A DNA stretch of 64,000 bases from Hymenobacter terrestris (GCF_013377905.1 NZ_JABKAV010000002.1:62001-126000), one strand, 5' to 3'. Numbered from the stretch's first letter, positions 34,019 through 43,692 are shown. Numbers and translations are program-made. Notes: generated by a model from the letters alone, not told the origin.

Positions 34019-36904
34019 GTGCGTATTCTACTTTCTGCCGCGCTGGCGTTGCTGGCCACCGTGCCCGCTGCTGCCCAAACCCTGCTGCCCATTGAACAGC
34101 AGGTGCCTGCCCGGGTGCGCTGGCACGAGGTACGCACGCCGCATTTCCAGGTGGTGTACCCGGAGGGGTTCGAGGAGCAGGCCCGGCGCACGGCCCACCG
34201 GCTGGAACAGGTGCACGAACCGGCCGCCGCCTCGCTGGGGGCGGCCGCCCGGCCCGTTACGGTTGTGCTGCAAACCCGCACTACCATTGGCAACGGCTTC
34301 GTGACGCTGCTGCCGCGCCACTCCGAGTTCTTCACCACCTTCCCCCAGAACCCCTACCTAGTGGGCACGCTCGATTGGCTCGACCAGCTGACGGTGCACG
34401 AGTACCGCCACGTGGTGCAGTTCGATAAGGCCCACCGGGGCATAGGGCAGCTGGGCTACCTGTTCGGCGGATTCGGTGGGCTGGGCCTAGCCACGCTGGG
34501 CGTGCCCGACTGGTTTGCTGAGGGCGACGCGGTGGGCACCGAAACGGCCCTCACGCGCAGCGGCCGGGGCCGGATTCCGAACTTCGGGGCCTACTACCGG
34601 GCCAACCTGCTGGCCGGTCGGCGCTACTCCTACGCCGAGGCCACGGGCGGCTCGTTCCGTCACTACGTGCCCGACCACTACGTGCTGGGCTACTACCTCA
34701 GCACCCGCCTTAAGCGCACCGCCGGCCCCACCGCCTGGGCTGGCGTGCTCGACAAGTACTACGATTTCCCGGTTTACCCTTTCTCGTTTTCCGACAAGCT
34801 TCGCCGCCTCACCGGCCTGCGCTCCGACGACCTCTACACCCAAACCACCCAGGAGCTCGACAGCCTCTGGAGAGCCCAGCAAACCGGCCGGAACCTGACG
34901 CCGGCCCGCGACTTTGCAGTGGAAGCTTCTGGAAAAGTCTTTACCGAATACCAGTACCCGCAATACCTGACCGACAGCACCGTGCTGGCCCTTAAGAGTG
35001 GGCTGGGCCACACGCCCCGGCTGGTGGAGCTGAGCCGCGGCCAGCCCGAGCGCACCCGGCTGGTGCTGGGCCTGCATCACAACCCCGAACAGCTGTCGGT
35101 AGGCGGCGGCAAGGCCGCGTGGCTGGAGTTTCGCTACCACCCGCGCTGGCAGCAGCAGGTGTACTCCGAGCTACGGGTGCTCGACTTGGCCACCGGCCGC
35201 CTGAGCCGGCCCAGCCGCCGCACTCGCTACACGGCCGCCGTACTTTCGCCCGACGGTGGCCGGCTGCTGGCCGTGAGCACCGACTCGGCCTACCAGCACC
35301 GCCTGCACCTGCTCGACACCGAAACCGGCCGCGTGCTGCGCACCTTCGAAAACCCGGCCAACGAGCCCTACCTGCATCCGCGTTTCGGGGCCGGGGCTGA
35401 TGGCGAGCGCACGGCGGCCGTGGTGCGGCTGGCAACGGCGGGCAAGCGCCTGGAGCTGCTCGATGTGGAATCGGGCACGACTCAGACCGTGCTGCCGGCC
35501 ACCAACGACAACATTTCGCACCCGCAGCCCTGGCAGGATTATGTACTGTTTAACTCGCCCCGCAACGGGCAGGATGAAGTGTATGCCGTGCAGGTAAGCA
35601 CCGGCCAGGTGCAGCCGGTAACCAGCCGGCCAGTGGGCAGCTACCACGCCACCATCAGCCCCGACGGGCAAAGGCTGGCGTTCCACGAAATAAGGGCTCA
35701 GGGCAGCCGGGTGACGGAGATGCCGCTGCGACCCGCCACCTGGCCGGCTGCTCTGCCGGCTGGTAGCGGCGCTGTTGCGCCTGCCGACCTGTATGCCGAC
35801 GAGCTGACGGCCCGCGAGCCGGGCACGTCTACCGTAGGCCCGCTGCTGCCCCTCGATTCGGTGGCCGGGCCGACGTTGACGCCGCGCCGCTACCGCCGCC
35901 TACCCCACGCGCCCAACCTCTATGGCTGGGGTTTTGTGCAGAGCCCGGGCAGCACCGGCCTGAGCCTCGGTTTGCGCGCCCAGGACGTGCTGAGCACCAC
36001 CCAGGCCGTGGCGGGCCTGGGCTTCGACGGCACCGAGCGCACCGGCCGCGTGTTTGCCGATGTCAGCTACCAAGGCTTGGGGCCGGTGCTCGATTTCGGA
36101 ATAGAAGACGGTGGGCGGCAGGCGGCCCTGCTGTTACCCAACGGCGGCGGCGTGGCCGAGGACCGGTGGCGCTACACCCGCCTGAGTGTGGGCAGCCGCC
36201 TGCCGCTGGTGCTTACTACCTCCCGCATGCTGACTTCGCTTAGCGTGGGCGCGTTTTATCAGCTGGAGCAAACCCGGGGCTACGAGCTACCGGCGCAGTT
36301 TACGAACGAGGTGGGCCGCCAGCCGCTGCACGCGCTGCTGGGCACCGTTAGCTTCAGCCGCACGCTGCGCCAAAGCTACCGCGACGTAGCGCCGCGCTGG
36401 GGCCAAAGTCTGCTGCTAACTGGCCGCGACACACCCTTTGGGGCTAAAGGTTTGCAGGCCCGGCAGCTAGCGGCGCAGGGCAGCCTGTTTCTGCCTGGCA
36501 TCGGGCTGCACCACGCTTTGCGGTTGCGGGCCGGTTACCAGTACCAGCAGCAGCGCGAGTACCGGTTTGGAGCGGCCGTTTTCTACCCCCGGGGTCTGCC
36601 CTATCTGAGCTTCGACCGGCTCACGTCGCTCAGCGGCGAGTACCGGCTGCCTCTGGCCGATGTGCATTGGCAACTCACGCGCCTGCTCTATGTGCAGCGC
36701 CTCAAAGCCAATGTTTTCCTCGATTACGTCCGGGGCGAGTCGGGGCCGTTGCGCCGCTCCTACCACTCGGCCGGCCTCGACGTATCAGCCGTTTTCAACC
36801 CGCTCCGGCTGCGCACACCTCTGGAAGTGGGCTTGCGCACGGTGTACAACTCTTACTTTGGCACCTGGGAGGTGCAGCCATTGGTACTCAACATTGGGTT
36901 TTGA
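34019..36904 (+). CDS. Predicted surface peptidase: gluzincin domain, TolB-like propeller, outer-membrane barrel
   Basis: About 961 residues. The start has no ATG; GTG 34019 gives MRILLSAALALLATVPAAAQ, a clean signal peptide, while TTG 34013 is an alternative. An N-terminal domain contains HEYRH near residue 127-131 and a downstream glutamate in DWFAEGDAVGTE, the HExxH + E pattern of gluzincin metallopeptidases. The middle (about 300-600) has repeated PD40/TolB-type blades (LSPDGGRLLAVSTD, ISPDGQRLAFHEI). The C-terminal third is strand-rich and ends in QPLVLNIGF, typical of an outer-membrane barrel. This suggests a cell-surface protease with an attached propeller, substrate unknown. Confidence 0.8.
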   Translation: MRILLSAALALLATVPAAAQTLLPIEQQVPARVRWHEVRTPHFQVVYPEGFEEQARRTAHRLEQVHEPAAASLGAAARPVTVVLQTRTTIGNGFVTLLPRHSEFFTTFPQNPYLVGTLDWLDQLTVHEYRHVVQFDKAHRGIGQLGYLFGGFGGLGLATLGVPDWFAEGDAVGTETALTRSGRGRIPNFGAYYRANLLAGRRYSYAEATGGSFRHYVPDHYVLGYYLSTRLKRTAGPTAWAGVLDKYYDFPVYPFSFSDKLRRLTGLRSDDLYTQTTQELDSLWRAQQTGRNLTPARDFAVEASGKVFTEYQYPQYLTDSTVLALKSGLGHTPRLVELSRGQPERTRLVLGLHHNPEQLSVGGGKAAWLEFRYHPRWQQQVYSELRVLDLATGRLSRPSRRTRYTAAVLSPDGGRLLAVSTDSAYQHRLHLLDTETGRVLRTFENPANEPYLHPRFGAGADGERTAAVVRLATAGKRLELLDVESGTTQTVLPATNDNISHPQPWQDYVLFNSPRNGQDEVYAVQVSTGQVQPVTSRPVGSYHATISPDGQRLAFHEIRAQGSRVTEMPLRPATWPAALPAGSGAVAPADLYADELTAREPGTSTVGPLLPLDSVAGPTLTPRRYRRLPHAPNLYGWGFVQSPGSTGLSLGLRAQDVLSTTQAVAGLGFDGTERTGRVFADVSYQGLGPVLDFGIEDGGRQAALLLPNGGGVAEDRWRYTRLSVGSRLPLVLTTSRMLTSLSVGAFYQLEQTRGYELPAQFTNEVGRQPLHALLGTVSFSRTLRQSYRDVAPRWGQSLLLTGRDTPFGAKGLQARQLAAQGSLFLPGIGLHHALRLRAGYQYQQQREYRFGAAVFYPRGLPYLSFDRLTSLSGEYRLPLADVHWQLTRLLYVQRLKANVFLDYVRGESGPLRRSYHSAGLDVSAVFNPLRLRTPLEVGLRTVYNSYFGTWEVQPLVLNIGF

Positions 36905-36940
36905 TTGAGGGCTTAGCGCAAGCCCTATATTCCTGAGCAC

Positions 36941-37393
36941 CTACTTCACCTCAAATACCAGCAGCGGCTGGGGGCGCTCCGAGTCGAATAGCTGGAGCTG
37001 ACGCTGGGTGATGGTGTAGCGACGCACCTCAGGCAGCAGGTTGAGGTAGCGGGTTTCCTGCTGCTGCTCGGCGCAGGTGGCGCGTGTACTGGCCTGCCCT
37101 GAGAACGTGAGGTAGGAGGTGCCGGGCACCAGCATAAACGTACCGCCGTACTGGTTGCACCAAGCCTGGCCCGCGCTAAAGTTATCGACGGAGCTGAGCG
37201 TTAGGCTGGTGGCAACACCGCCCGCCGTTGTTACCACCGGTATTCCCTCTGCTTCGATGAGCTGCCACGATTGGTCGAGCAGGTAGAGCGGCGCGGGCAT
37301 GGGCTCGTTGTCCTTGCTGCAACTGCCAAGCAGCAGGCTGGTAGGTAGCATTAGCGCGAGCAGGACAACGGGTAGTCGGCGGGGCGTTTTCAT
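36941..37393 (-). CDS. META-domain lipoprotein (HslJ-like)
   Basis: A 150-residue lipoprotein. ATG 37393 provides the signal peptide with lipobox LLGSC (cysteine near 25). The remainder resembles the META/HslJ fold: SWQLIEAEGIPV, a cysteine in WCNQYGGTF, YLTFSGQASTRATC, and a final strand QLQLFDSERPQPLLVFEVK. HslJ-type proteins are envelope proteins linked to antibiotic tolerance in enterobacteria; no role is established in Bacteroidota. It converges on the preceding gene, 36 bases apart. Confidence 0.75.
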   Translation of the reverse strand: MKTPRRLPVVLLALMLPTSLLLGSCSKDNEPMPAPLYLLDQSWQLIEAEGIPVVTTAGGVATSLTLSSVDNFSAGQAWCNQYGGTFMLVPGTSYLTFSGQASTRATCAEQQQETRYLNLLPEVRRYTITQRQLQLFDSERPQPLLVFEVK

Positions 37394-37544
37394 AGGAAAA
37401 CCAAGAGGTTCTGAAATTGTGACCAAGAGTCAGATAATGGGATAGAAAAAAAGCACAAAAAGTTGCATTAGACTGTTGAAGTGGACAGCTGTTTGCAGCT
37501 TTCTAAATAATTAGTTCCCTGATTCGATCTTTACTTTACATCTT

Positions 37545-40091
37545 ATGAAAAACAGCTACTGCCGTCGTATTGGCGCCCTTTCTACGCTGCTGGCCGTCGG
37601 TGCTCTGTCTTTCGGCTTCGATACGGTGCCAAAGCCACTACACTTACTACGGCAAGTAATGGCTTTTTATGAAGCTACTCAGCCCGAAGTCAGCTACCTG
37701 CACCTCGACCAAGCCGCCTATGTGGCCGGCGAAACGCTCTGGTTCAAGGCCTATCTGCTCGATGCCAGCTCCCACCAGCCCGATTCGCTCAGTAAGGTGC
37801 TCTATGTGGATGTGGTAGCCCCCGACCGCCAAGTTCTGCTCAAGCGCACCTTGGCTCTCACCGATGGGCTGGCTACCGGCGACATGGTACTGCCCGACAC
37901 ATTGCGCTCGGGCGTGTACACGCTACGGGCTTACACCAGTTGGATGCGCAACTCCGACGCGGGTCTGTTTTTTACGCGCCGCATACCGGTGTGGCAGGCG
38001 TCGGCACCAGTTAGCATCGGCGCCGAAACCTCGGTCATGCGCCAGGCGCAACTAGCCCGGCGCACGGCCCGCGCCCTGGAGGCCGCCACTAAACCCGATG
38101 TGCAGTTTTTCCCCGAAGGCGGCGAGTACGTGGCCGGCTTGCAGACGACGGTAGGCGTGAAGGCAGCGCAGGCCGGAGGCCGCGGACTGGCGCTGGCCGG
38201 CGTAATAATTGATGGCAACAAGCGGGAGGTAGCACGCTTCAGCACGCCGGCGCTGGGCATGAGCTCGTTCGGCTTTACACCGCAGCCCGGACAGAAATAT
38301 GAGGCCCGCGTAACACTGCCCGATGGCTCGACGGCTACTTATCCGCTGCCAGCCGTGCGCGCAAGCGGCTGGGTGCTGAATGTGCGCGAAGTAGGCGACG
38401 ACTTCCGGGTGTTTGTGCGCTACCAGCCCCCGGCGGGCGCGACAACTGCAACAGCGCCCCTGCAACTGCTGGCACACGTACGAGGCCAGCCCGTGTACGC
38501 CGGCCAGGGCCAGATCGGGCCGGGTGAAACCTTCCAGGCCACCATTGCCCGGTCTGCCGCTCCGGCTGGTTTGTTGCACGTCAGCCTCTTCGACGGCCAG
38601 CAGGTGGCCCAGGCTGAGCGGCTGGTATTCGTGACTGAGGCCCGGCCGCTGCAGGTGCGCCTGCGCCCTGATAAAGCCACCTACGGCCCCCGCGAACTGG
38701 TGAATATGGAAGTGGAAGTAACAACTTCTGATGGCCAACCCGCCCCGGCCGAACTCTCATTGACCGTGGCCGGCACGCCCGGACTACCTGCTGAGGCTGG
38801 CGACGCCACCACCGTAAGGGCCCACCTACTACTGACCTCGGAGCTACGCGGCTACGTGGAGAGTCCGGCATACTATCTGCAGTCGCGCACACCGGAAACC
38901 CGGCGGGCCCTCGACGACCTGCTCCTCACCCAGGGCTGGAGCCGCTTTACCTGGCAGCAGGTACTGGGTGAGCCAGGCACGGCAGCGGCCGGCTACCGAT
39001 ATCCGCTGGAGCGCGGAATCGTGGTGGCTGGCCAACTGGTACGCGGTAACGATAAGCTCGTACCAAATGGAGAATTGATGCTCCTAATAGGGAAGCAGAA
39101 AGATATCGTGGTGAGCAAAGCCGACGCCAATGGCAATTTTCTTTTCACGGGCTTTCCGGGCCAGGATTCAACCAAAATACTGCTGCAGGGCCGTACAGCA
39201 AAGGGGAGCAGCAACTTGCTACTGCAGCTCAATGAGTGGTGGCCCCGCCCAGTTCCGGCGGGCTGGAGGCCGCCGGCTCCACTCTCCCCCGTTGTGTTAG
39301 CCTCGGCTGAGGTAGTTGCCTATGGGCAGCGCAGCCGCCGCCAGCAGCAGCTCGAACGGATATATCGGCCCGACTCGACCAGCGGCATTATACTGCGCAA
39401 TGTGGATATTAGAGGCAGGAAGGAACCTGAAAACTCTGGTTTCAGGCTTCACCGTACTTCACAGGCTAGCAGCGTTCTGTACGCCCGCGATTTTTCCAAT
39501 ATAGAAAGCTATCAAAATATATTTCAGATGTTGCAGGGGCGGGTTGCGGGCCTGACTCTAACTCCGAATGGTATTTCTTACTCGGCTCAGCTACGAGGTA
39601 TCACGTCGATGGCTGGTTCTAATAGCCCACTGTTCTTACTCGACGGACTTCCCTTACTTAACCCGGATGCGCTATTGAGTATCCCTCCCACCGATGTTGA
39701 CCGGATTGAGGTACTGATGGGGGCCAACGCGACCATTTACGGTTCGCAGGGGGCAAGCGGGGTTATTGCCGTGTACACCAAGCGCGGCCTCGGCGACTAC
39801 TCCAACGTACCCGCCGCCGGGGTGGCCGTGCGCCAGTTGCCGGTGTTTCACCGAACCCGCGAATTTTATGCTCCGCGCTACGATGCCGGCCGCAGTTCTG
39901 AGAAGCCCGACCCACGCGCCACCACTCTTTACTGGCAGCCCCGCCTGACAGTGCCGACCTCGGGGCGCGCCCGGGTCAGCTTTTACACGGCCGACCAGGC
40001 CGGCACCTTCCGCGCTTCGATTGAAGGTGTGAGCCTGGCGGGCCAGCCCGCCATGGCCGAGGCTGCCCTGACGGTAGCCGGGCAGCCCTGA
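37545..40091 (+). CDS. MG2-domain protein with TonB-dependent receptor plug, no barrel
   Basis: An 848-residue exported protein. After an N-terminal export signal come alpha-2-macroglobulin MG2-type domains (YLHLDQAAYVAGETLWFKAYL, then VLPDTLRSGVYTLRAYTSWM and LRPDKATYGPRELVNMEVEV). The part from about 610 to 760 is a TonB-receptor plug: FQMLQGRVAGLTLTP, SPLFLLDGLPLLNPDALLSIPP, DVDRIEVLMGANATIYGSQGASGVIAVYTKRG. There is no barrel after the plug, only a short tail. Such plug-bearing large secreted proteins are common in Bacteroidota and are often labelled as carboxypeptidase-like/TonB proteins; the role is unclear. Followed 80 bases later by a DUF2141 gene. Confidence 0.85.
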   Translation: MKNSYCRRIGALSTLLAVGALSFGFDTVPKPLHLLRQVMAFYEATQPEVSYLHLDQAAYVAGETLWFKAYLLDASSHQPDSLSKVLYVDVVAPDRQVLLKRTLALTDGLATGDMVLPDTLRSGVYTLRAYTSWMRNSDAGLFFTRRIPVWQASAPVSIGAETSVMRQAQLARRTARALEAATKPDVQFFPEGGEYVAGLQTTVGVKAAQAGGRGLALAGVIIDGNKREVARFSTPALGMSSFGFTPQPGQKYEARVTLPDGSTATYPLPAVRASGWVLNVREVGDDFRVFVRYQPPAGATTATAPLQLLAHVRGQPVYAGQGQIGPGETFQATIARSAAPAGLLHVSLFDGQQVAQAERLVFVTEARPLQVRLRPDKATYGPRELVNMEVEVTTSDGQPAPAELSLTVAGTPGLPAEAGDATTVRAHLLLTSELRGYVESPAYYLQSRTPETRRALDDLLLTQGWSRFTWQQVLGEPGTAAAGYRYPLERGIVVAGQLVRGNDKLVPNGELMLLIGKQKDIVVSKADANGNFLFTGFPGQDSTKILLQGRTAKGSSNLLLQLNEWWPRPVPAGWRPPAPLSPVVLASAEVVAYGQRSRRQQQLERIYRPDSTSGIILRNVDIRGRKEPENSGFRLHRTSQASSVLYARDFSNIESYQNIFQMLQGRVAGLTLTPNGISYSAQLRGITSMAGSNSPLFLLDGLPLLNPDALLSIPPTDVDRIEVLMGANATIYGSQGASGVIAVYTKRGLGDYSNVPAAGVAVRQLPVFHRTREFYAPRYDAGRSSEKPDPRATTLYWQPRLTVPTSGRARVSFYTADQAGTFRASIEGVSLAGQPAMAEAALTVAGQP

Positions 40092-40171
40092 GGCCGGCCG
40101 CTAACCGAATGTTTTTGACCGCCGGGCTGTTGGAGCCGTATACCTGACGTCCATCCTCCCTGCTATTATTT

Positions 40172-40660
40172 ATGCGTATTCTGCTCCCTTTATTGAGCGT
40201 GCTTTGCACCACCCTGCAGTCGGCGGTTGCTACCCCGCCAACTCCGGGCAGCTTTTTACCAAGCCCGGGGGCCGCTCCCATATTTCCGGAAAGTGGGCTG
40301 GCAGTAACCGTGGTCGTATCGGCGCTGGCTTCGGAGAGTTCGGCCGTGAAACTCTACTTCTACAACGTGCGCGAGACTTTCCTTGTCCCTAAAGGCTACG
40401 CCTTTATGCGGGTGGTGAAGCCCAACGGCCAGCGCCAGGTGCGCCTGCCGGTGCAGTTGCCACCCGGCGAATGGGCCGTAGTTATCACCCAGGATCTGAA
40501 TAACAACGACAAAGTGGACAAGAACTTTCTCGGTATCCCGACTGAGCCCTTTGCCTTCTCCAACAACGTGCGCCCCCGCCTGGCCCCGCCCGCATTCGAC
40601 GACTGCAAATTTGCGGTTCGCGAGCCGGGCCAGGTAGTCAGTATCAAGCTACTCAAGTAG
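40172..40660 (+). CDS. DUF2141 domain protein
   Basis: A 162-residue exported protein with an N-terminal signal peptide (to about residue 20). The core matches DUF2141 proteins: LAVTVVVSALASESSAVKLYFYN, ETFLVPKGYAFMRV, LPPGEWAVVITQDLNNNDKVDKNFLGIPTEPFAFSNN and the tail. The acidic DLNNNDKVDKN loop is a calcium-binding-type loop conserved in the family. Function is unknown. It follows the plug-domain gene on the same strand. Confidence 0.85.
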   Translation: MRILLPLLSVLCTTLQSAVATPPTPGSFLPSPGAAPIFPESGLAVTVVVSALASESSAVKLYFYNVRETFLVPKGYAFMRVVKPNGQRQVRLPVQLPPGEWAVVITQDLNNNDKVDKNFLGIPTEPFAFSNNVRPRLAPPAFDDCKFAVREPGQVVSIKLLK

Positions 40661-40751
40661 GCCGCCGGACACTGGCCGTTGGATGGCGCACCTAAACTTT
40701 TCGGGCGCGGTCGGCTTATCGCTAACTCTCCCGCCATAATCCTCTATTCGT

Positions 40752-41453
40752 ATGAAAATCGAAATCTGGTCCGACATTCTCTGCCCCTTCTGCTACATCG
40801 GCAAGCGCCGCCTCGAAAAGGCGCTGGCTGGTTTTGCCCATACTGCCGATGTGCAGGTGGAATGGCGCAGCTTCGAACTCGACCCTAATGCTGACCCCAC
40901 GCCCGGCGAAAACCAATACGTACGCCTGGCCCGCAAATATGGTAACACCGAGGAGTGGGCCCGCCAGATGAGCGCCAACATGACCCAGATGGCCGCCGAA
41001 GAAGGACTCGCTTTCGACTTCGACAGTCTGGTACCGGCCAATTCGTTCGATGCTCACCGCCTCATTCATTTGGCCACCCGTCACGGCCGCCAGGATGCGG
41101 CCAAGGAGCGTCTTTTTCAGGCTTATCTGGAAGAGGGACTCGATATCAATGACCACAGCGTACTACGCCGCCTCGGGGCTGACCTAGAACTGCCCGACGC
41201 TGAGGTGACGGCCGTGCTGGCCTCGCGCGAGTTCGAGCAGCAGGTGCGGCACGATGAATACGAGGCCCAACAAATTGGCGTGCGGGGCGTGCCCTATTTT
41301 GTATTTGCCGATAAGTACGCCGTGTCGGGTGCCCAGCCCGCCGAACTATTCGCCGAAGTGCTGGAAAAAGCCTGGGGCGAAACGCAGCCCCGCCACGAGG
41401 CCATTGTGGGGGCCGACGGTGCCGCTTGTGGCCTCGACGACAGCACCTGCTGA
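40752..41453 (+). CDS. DsbA-family oxidoreductase, FrnE-like
   Basis: A 233-residue thioredoxin-fold protein. The catalytic CPFC motif is in WSDILCPFCYIGKRRLEKAL at the N-terminus, the insertion of helices follows, and the cis-proline loop is GVRGVPYFVFADKYAVSGAQP. There is no signal peptide, so it acts in the cytoplasm like FrnE. The C-terminal GAACGLDDSTC carries an extra cysteine pair. Homologues respond to oxidative stress in Deinococcus and others. The gene is followed by two nested hairpins. Confidence 0.9.
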   Translation: MKIEIWSDILCPFCYIGKRRLEKALAGFAHTADVQVEWRSFELDPNADPTPGENQYVRLARKYGNTEEWARQMSANMTQMAAEEGLAFDFDSLVPANSFDAHRLIHLATRHGRQDAAKERLFQAYLEEGLDINDHSVLRRLGADLELPDAEVTAVLASREFEQQVRHDEYEAQQIGVRGVPYFVFADKYAVSGAQPAELFAEVLEKAWGETQPRHEAIVGADGAACGLDDSTC

Positions 41454-41471
41454 TAATTTACACCACCACGC

Positions 41472-41578
41472 GCAGTGCGGCGGCACCTGGCGCAGTAGGT
41501 GCCGCCGCACTGCCTGTACCGAAAAAAAAGACTCTGCTGTCTGTGCTGACAGTAGGGTCTTTTTTTTCGGCACAGGCA
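41472..41578 (+). terminator. Two adjacent hairpins after the DsbA-family gene
   Basis: First hairpin: 17-base arms (41472-41488 and 41497-41513), exact. Second: 31-base arms (41511-41541 and 41548-41578) with about three mismatches and long A and T tracts inside the stem. The second is a typical extended terminator of this window. Confidence 0.75.
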
Positions 41579-41709
41579 GCTGAGAGCAACTCAGCTCAAG
41601 CATTCTGCGCGATATAGAAGCGGGCGCCGACCAAAAAACTCTGTAACCTGCCCACGGGTGAACGAGTTAAATAAGGACACTATTGCTTATTCTAAACGAT
41701 CCGACCCCC

Positions 41710-42312
41710 ATGAAAAACACGCTCTTACCGCTACTTTTTGCCCTTGTGGCCCTTATAGCTGGCTGTTCGCCGGCCGTTACAGTGCAGAAGAAACCCGGCA
41801 CCGATTTCAGCCAGTACCGCACGTACGATTGGGCCAAAACCGAGGTAAAATCGGCCGATTCGCAGAATCCGATTTATCAAAGCAGCCTCAACGATGGCCA
41901 GATTCAACAGTCCATCAGCTCTGAGCTGGCCAAACGGGGCATCCGCCAGGCTACCGGCGACACCAAGCCCGACTTTTACCTTACTTATCACCTGTACATT
42001 GATGAGGCTGAGCGGACGGTAGCCACCCCACAGCCTGCGGGCTACGCCTTCCCCTACGCCGTATCGTACCGCGGTGGCTACCTGCCCATCAACTACGGCT
42101 ATTGGTACGCCTCTCCCCGTTACCGCACCAGCTACCGCACCCAAACCTATCAGGAGGGTACTCTTATTCTGGACTTTGTTGATTCCAGTACCAATAACTT
42201 GGTGTGGCGTGGTTCTGTGATGGATGCCGTGAATGACCCTGCCCGCCTGGGCAGCGAGTTCGGCCGCGTTGCCAAGGATATCCTTGATGAGTTTCCGGTT
42301 CAAAAAATGTAA
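41710..42312 (+). CDS. DUF4136 lipoprotein
   Basis: A 200-residue lipoprotein: ATG 41710, signal peptide with lipobox LIAGC (cysteine near 19), then the DUF4136 pattern DFSQYRTYDWAKTEV, IQQSISSELAKRGIRQATG, PDFYLTYHLYIDEAE, a tyrosine/glycine-rich stretch, and EGTLILDFVDSSTNNLVWRG, ending in IAKDILDEFP-like residues. The family is an outer-envelope protein of unknown function. The upstream nine codons of the open frame carry no signal and were excluded. Confidence 0.9.
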   Translation: MKNTLLPLLFALVALIAGCSPAVTVQKKPGTDFSQYRTYDWAKTEVKSADSQNPIYQSSLNDGQIQQSISSELAKRGIRQATGDTKPDFYLTYHLYIDEAERTVATPQPAGYAFPYAVSYRGGYLPINYGYWYASPRYRTSYRTQTYQEGTLILDFVDSSTNNLVWRGSVMDAVNDPARLGSEFGRVAKDILDEFPVQKM

Positions 42313-42426
42313 GCCTTCAGTTTACAGAACCTCCGCCGGATCACTGGACAGGTGCCAGGCTCTCCGCTACCTAAACTACACCTAACGCGGCTTTACGCTT
42401 CTCTTTAGCCACTAATGCCTCACCCC

Positions 42427-42888
42427 ATGGTTCGTCGTATTTTTTATACCCTCCTGAGTGTGCTAGCCCTGGCCAGTTGCACCGCCAAAACCACCGAGCC
42501 GGTAGCCGATACCACCGCCAGCCCCGATATGTCAGTCTCTACCGCCACGCTCGACCCGGCCGTGCTGGCCGGCGAGTGGCGTATCCGCACGCTCAACGGC
42601 GCAGCCCTGCCTGCCGAGGCCGCCGACGGAGCGATTCTAAGCTTCGATACTGCCACCAACAAAGTGTCGGGCTCGACGGGCTGCAACCGCTTGATGGGTA
42701 CCTACGCTATCAGCGGCACGGGCATCACGTTCGGGCCATTGGCGACTACCCGCATGGCCTGCCCGCCTAATAGCCCCGAAGCCGGCCTGCTGGCTGCCCT
42801 AGGCTCCAAAACCCTCACCTACCAACTGAGCGCCGAGGGCCTGACACTGCTGGAAGGTACTACGCCGATAATTACGCTGAGCCGCTGA
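42427..42888 (+). CDS. META-domain lipoprotein (HslJ-like)
   Basis: A 153-residue lipoprotein with lipobox LALASC and a threonine-rich linker. The META domain is well formed: GEWRIRTLNGAALPAEA, AILSFDTATNKVSGSTGCNRLMGTY, TGITFGPLATTRMACPP, and ALGSKTLTYQLSAEGLTLLEG. It contains the usual GSTGCNR motif, which the other META protein at 36941 lacks. ATG 42427 is preferred; an ATG four codons upstream is also possible. HslJ-like proteins are envelope stress or heat-shock lipoproteins in other bacteria. Confidence 0.88.
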   Translation: MVRRIFYTLLSVLALASCTAKTTEPVADTTASPDMSVSTATLDPAVLAGEWRIRTLNGAALPAEAADGAILSFDTATNKVSGSTGCNRLMGTYAISGTGITFGPLATTRMACPPNSPEAGLLAALGSKTLTYQLSAEGLTLLEGTTPIITLSR

Positions 42889-42909
42889 GCAACCCACAGA
42901 GCCGCCGGC

Positions 42910-43338
42910 TTACGCCGACCTCTGACACCAGAAATCAAAGCCTTGCTCGTTGAGCAGGGCTTTTTCGGTTTCATTGAGTTGCATCACCACGTGATCTTCA
43001 TGGCTGATGGTAGCCAGCAACAGCTGGTCGTCGTGGTAAAAAGCGGGGTCTTCGAAGTCGCCCTCTTGCCAGTCGCCGTAGGCTAGCGTCTGGCAATAGG
43101 TACGTAGGGCGGGCGTCAGCCAGAACCGGTGCGTAGCGCCAAAAATCCGCGCTATCTGTTGCGGCCGCGTCATTTGCGCTTCTCGTAGCATATCGGGTAG
43201 CGGGCCTTTCAGCAGGAACCGGTTTAGCTCCAGATAATTCGCTTCGGGTAACACCCACGCCAGCAGCGCCGGCCACATGTGGGCGCGCTGGCTGAAACTA
43301 TCGTCGAGAAAATAGCCGGCGGTATCATTTGAAGCCAT
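42910..43338 (-). CDS. Conserved-looking protein of unknown function
   Basis: A 142-residue protein without signal peptide or membrane segment. It is rich in aromatic residues, with AHMWPALLAWVLPEANYLELNRF, DMLREAQMTRPQQIARIFG, FWLTPALRTYCQTLAYGDW and a histidine-rich C-terminal DDQLLLATISHEDHVVMQL. ATG 43338 is used; an upstream TTG is unlikely. I do not recognise the family. It converges on the META-domain gene, 21 bases apart. Confidence 0.6.
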   Translation of the reverse strand: MASNDTAGYFLDDSFSQRAHMWPALLAWVLPEANYLELNRFLLKGPLPDMLREAQMTRPQQIARIFGATHRFWLTPALRTYCQTLAYGDWQEGDFEDPAFYHDDQLLLATISHEDHVVMQLNETEKALLNEQGFDFWCQRSA

Positions 43339-43692
43339 TACCGAAGCTAGCAAAAACCTAGCGCGGCAAAGGTCCTTGCTTTACTGGAGTGCTGACCAAA
43401 TCTACCAGGGGCCGCCGTATGGGCCCTGCGTGGCCAAACGTGCTTTGCGTTGCTGCCGACCAGCGCTGGCGGCAGTGCTGTAGGCCACCCGCTTAAATCT
43501 TACAAAATACTGACTATCAAACTATTTGGCATCCGCAAAGGTGTCTAATATTATTATTTTCAAATCAATATATATCCTTATTTTTTATTAACTTAGTACT
43601 ATGATACGTCGATTATATCACCTCGGGTAGAAGCAGGTACAGCGTCTCCTGATGTACTTGCCTGGCTTGGTCATCTTTCTCCTTTCTGGTCT
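43339..43692. other. Intergenic region, AT-rich in its right half
   Basis: The left half is ordinary GC-rich sequence with no gene or repeat recognised. From about 43500 to 43640 the sequence is markedly AT-rich, and holds the promoter region of the VOC-like gene at 43693, although no clean TTG/TAnnTTTG pair could be fixed. Confidence 0.5.
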
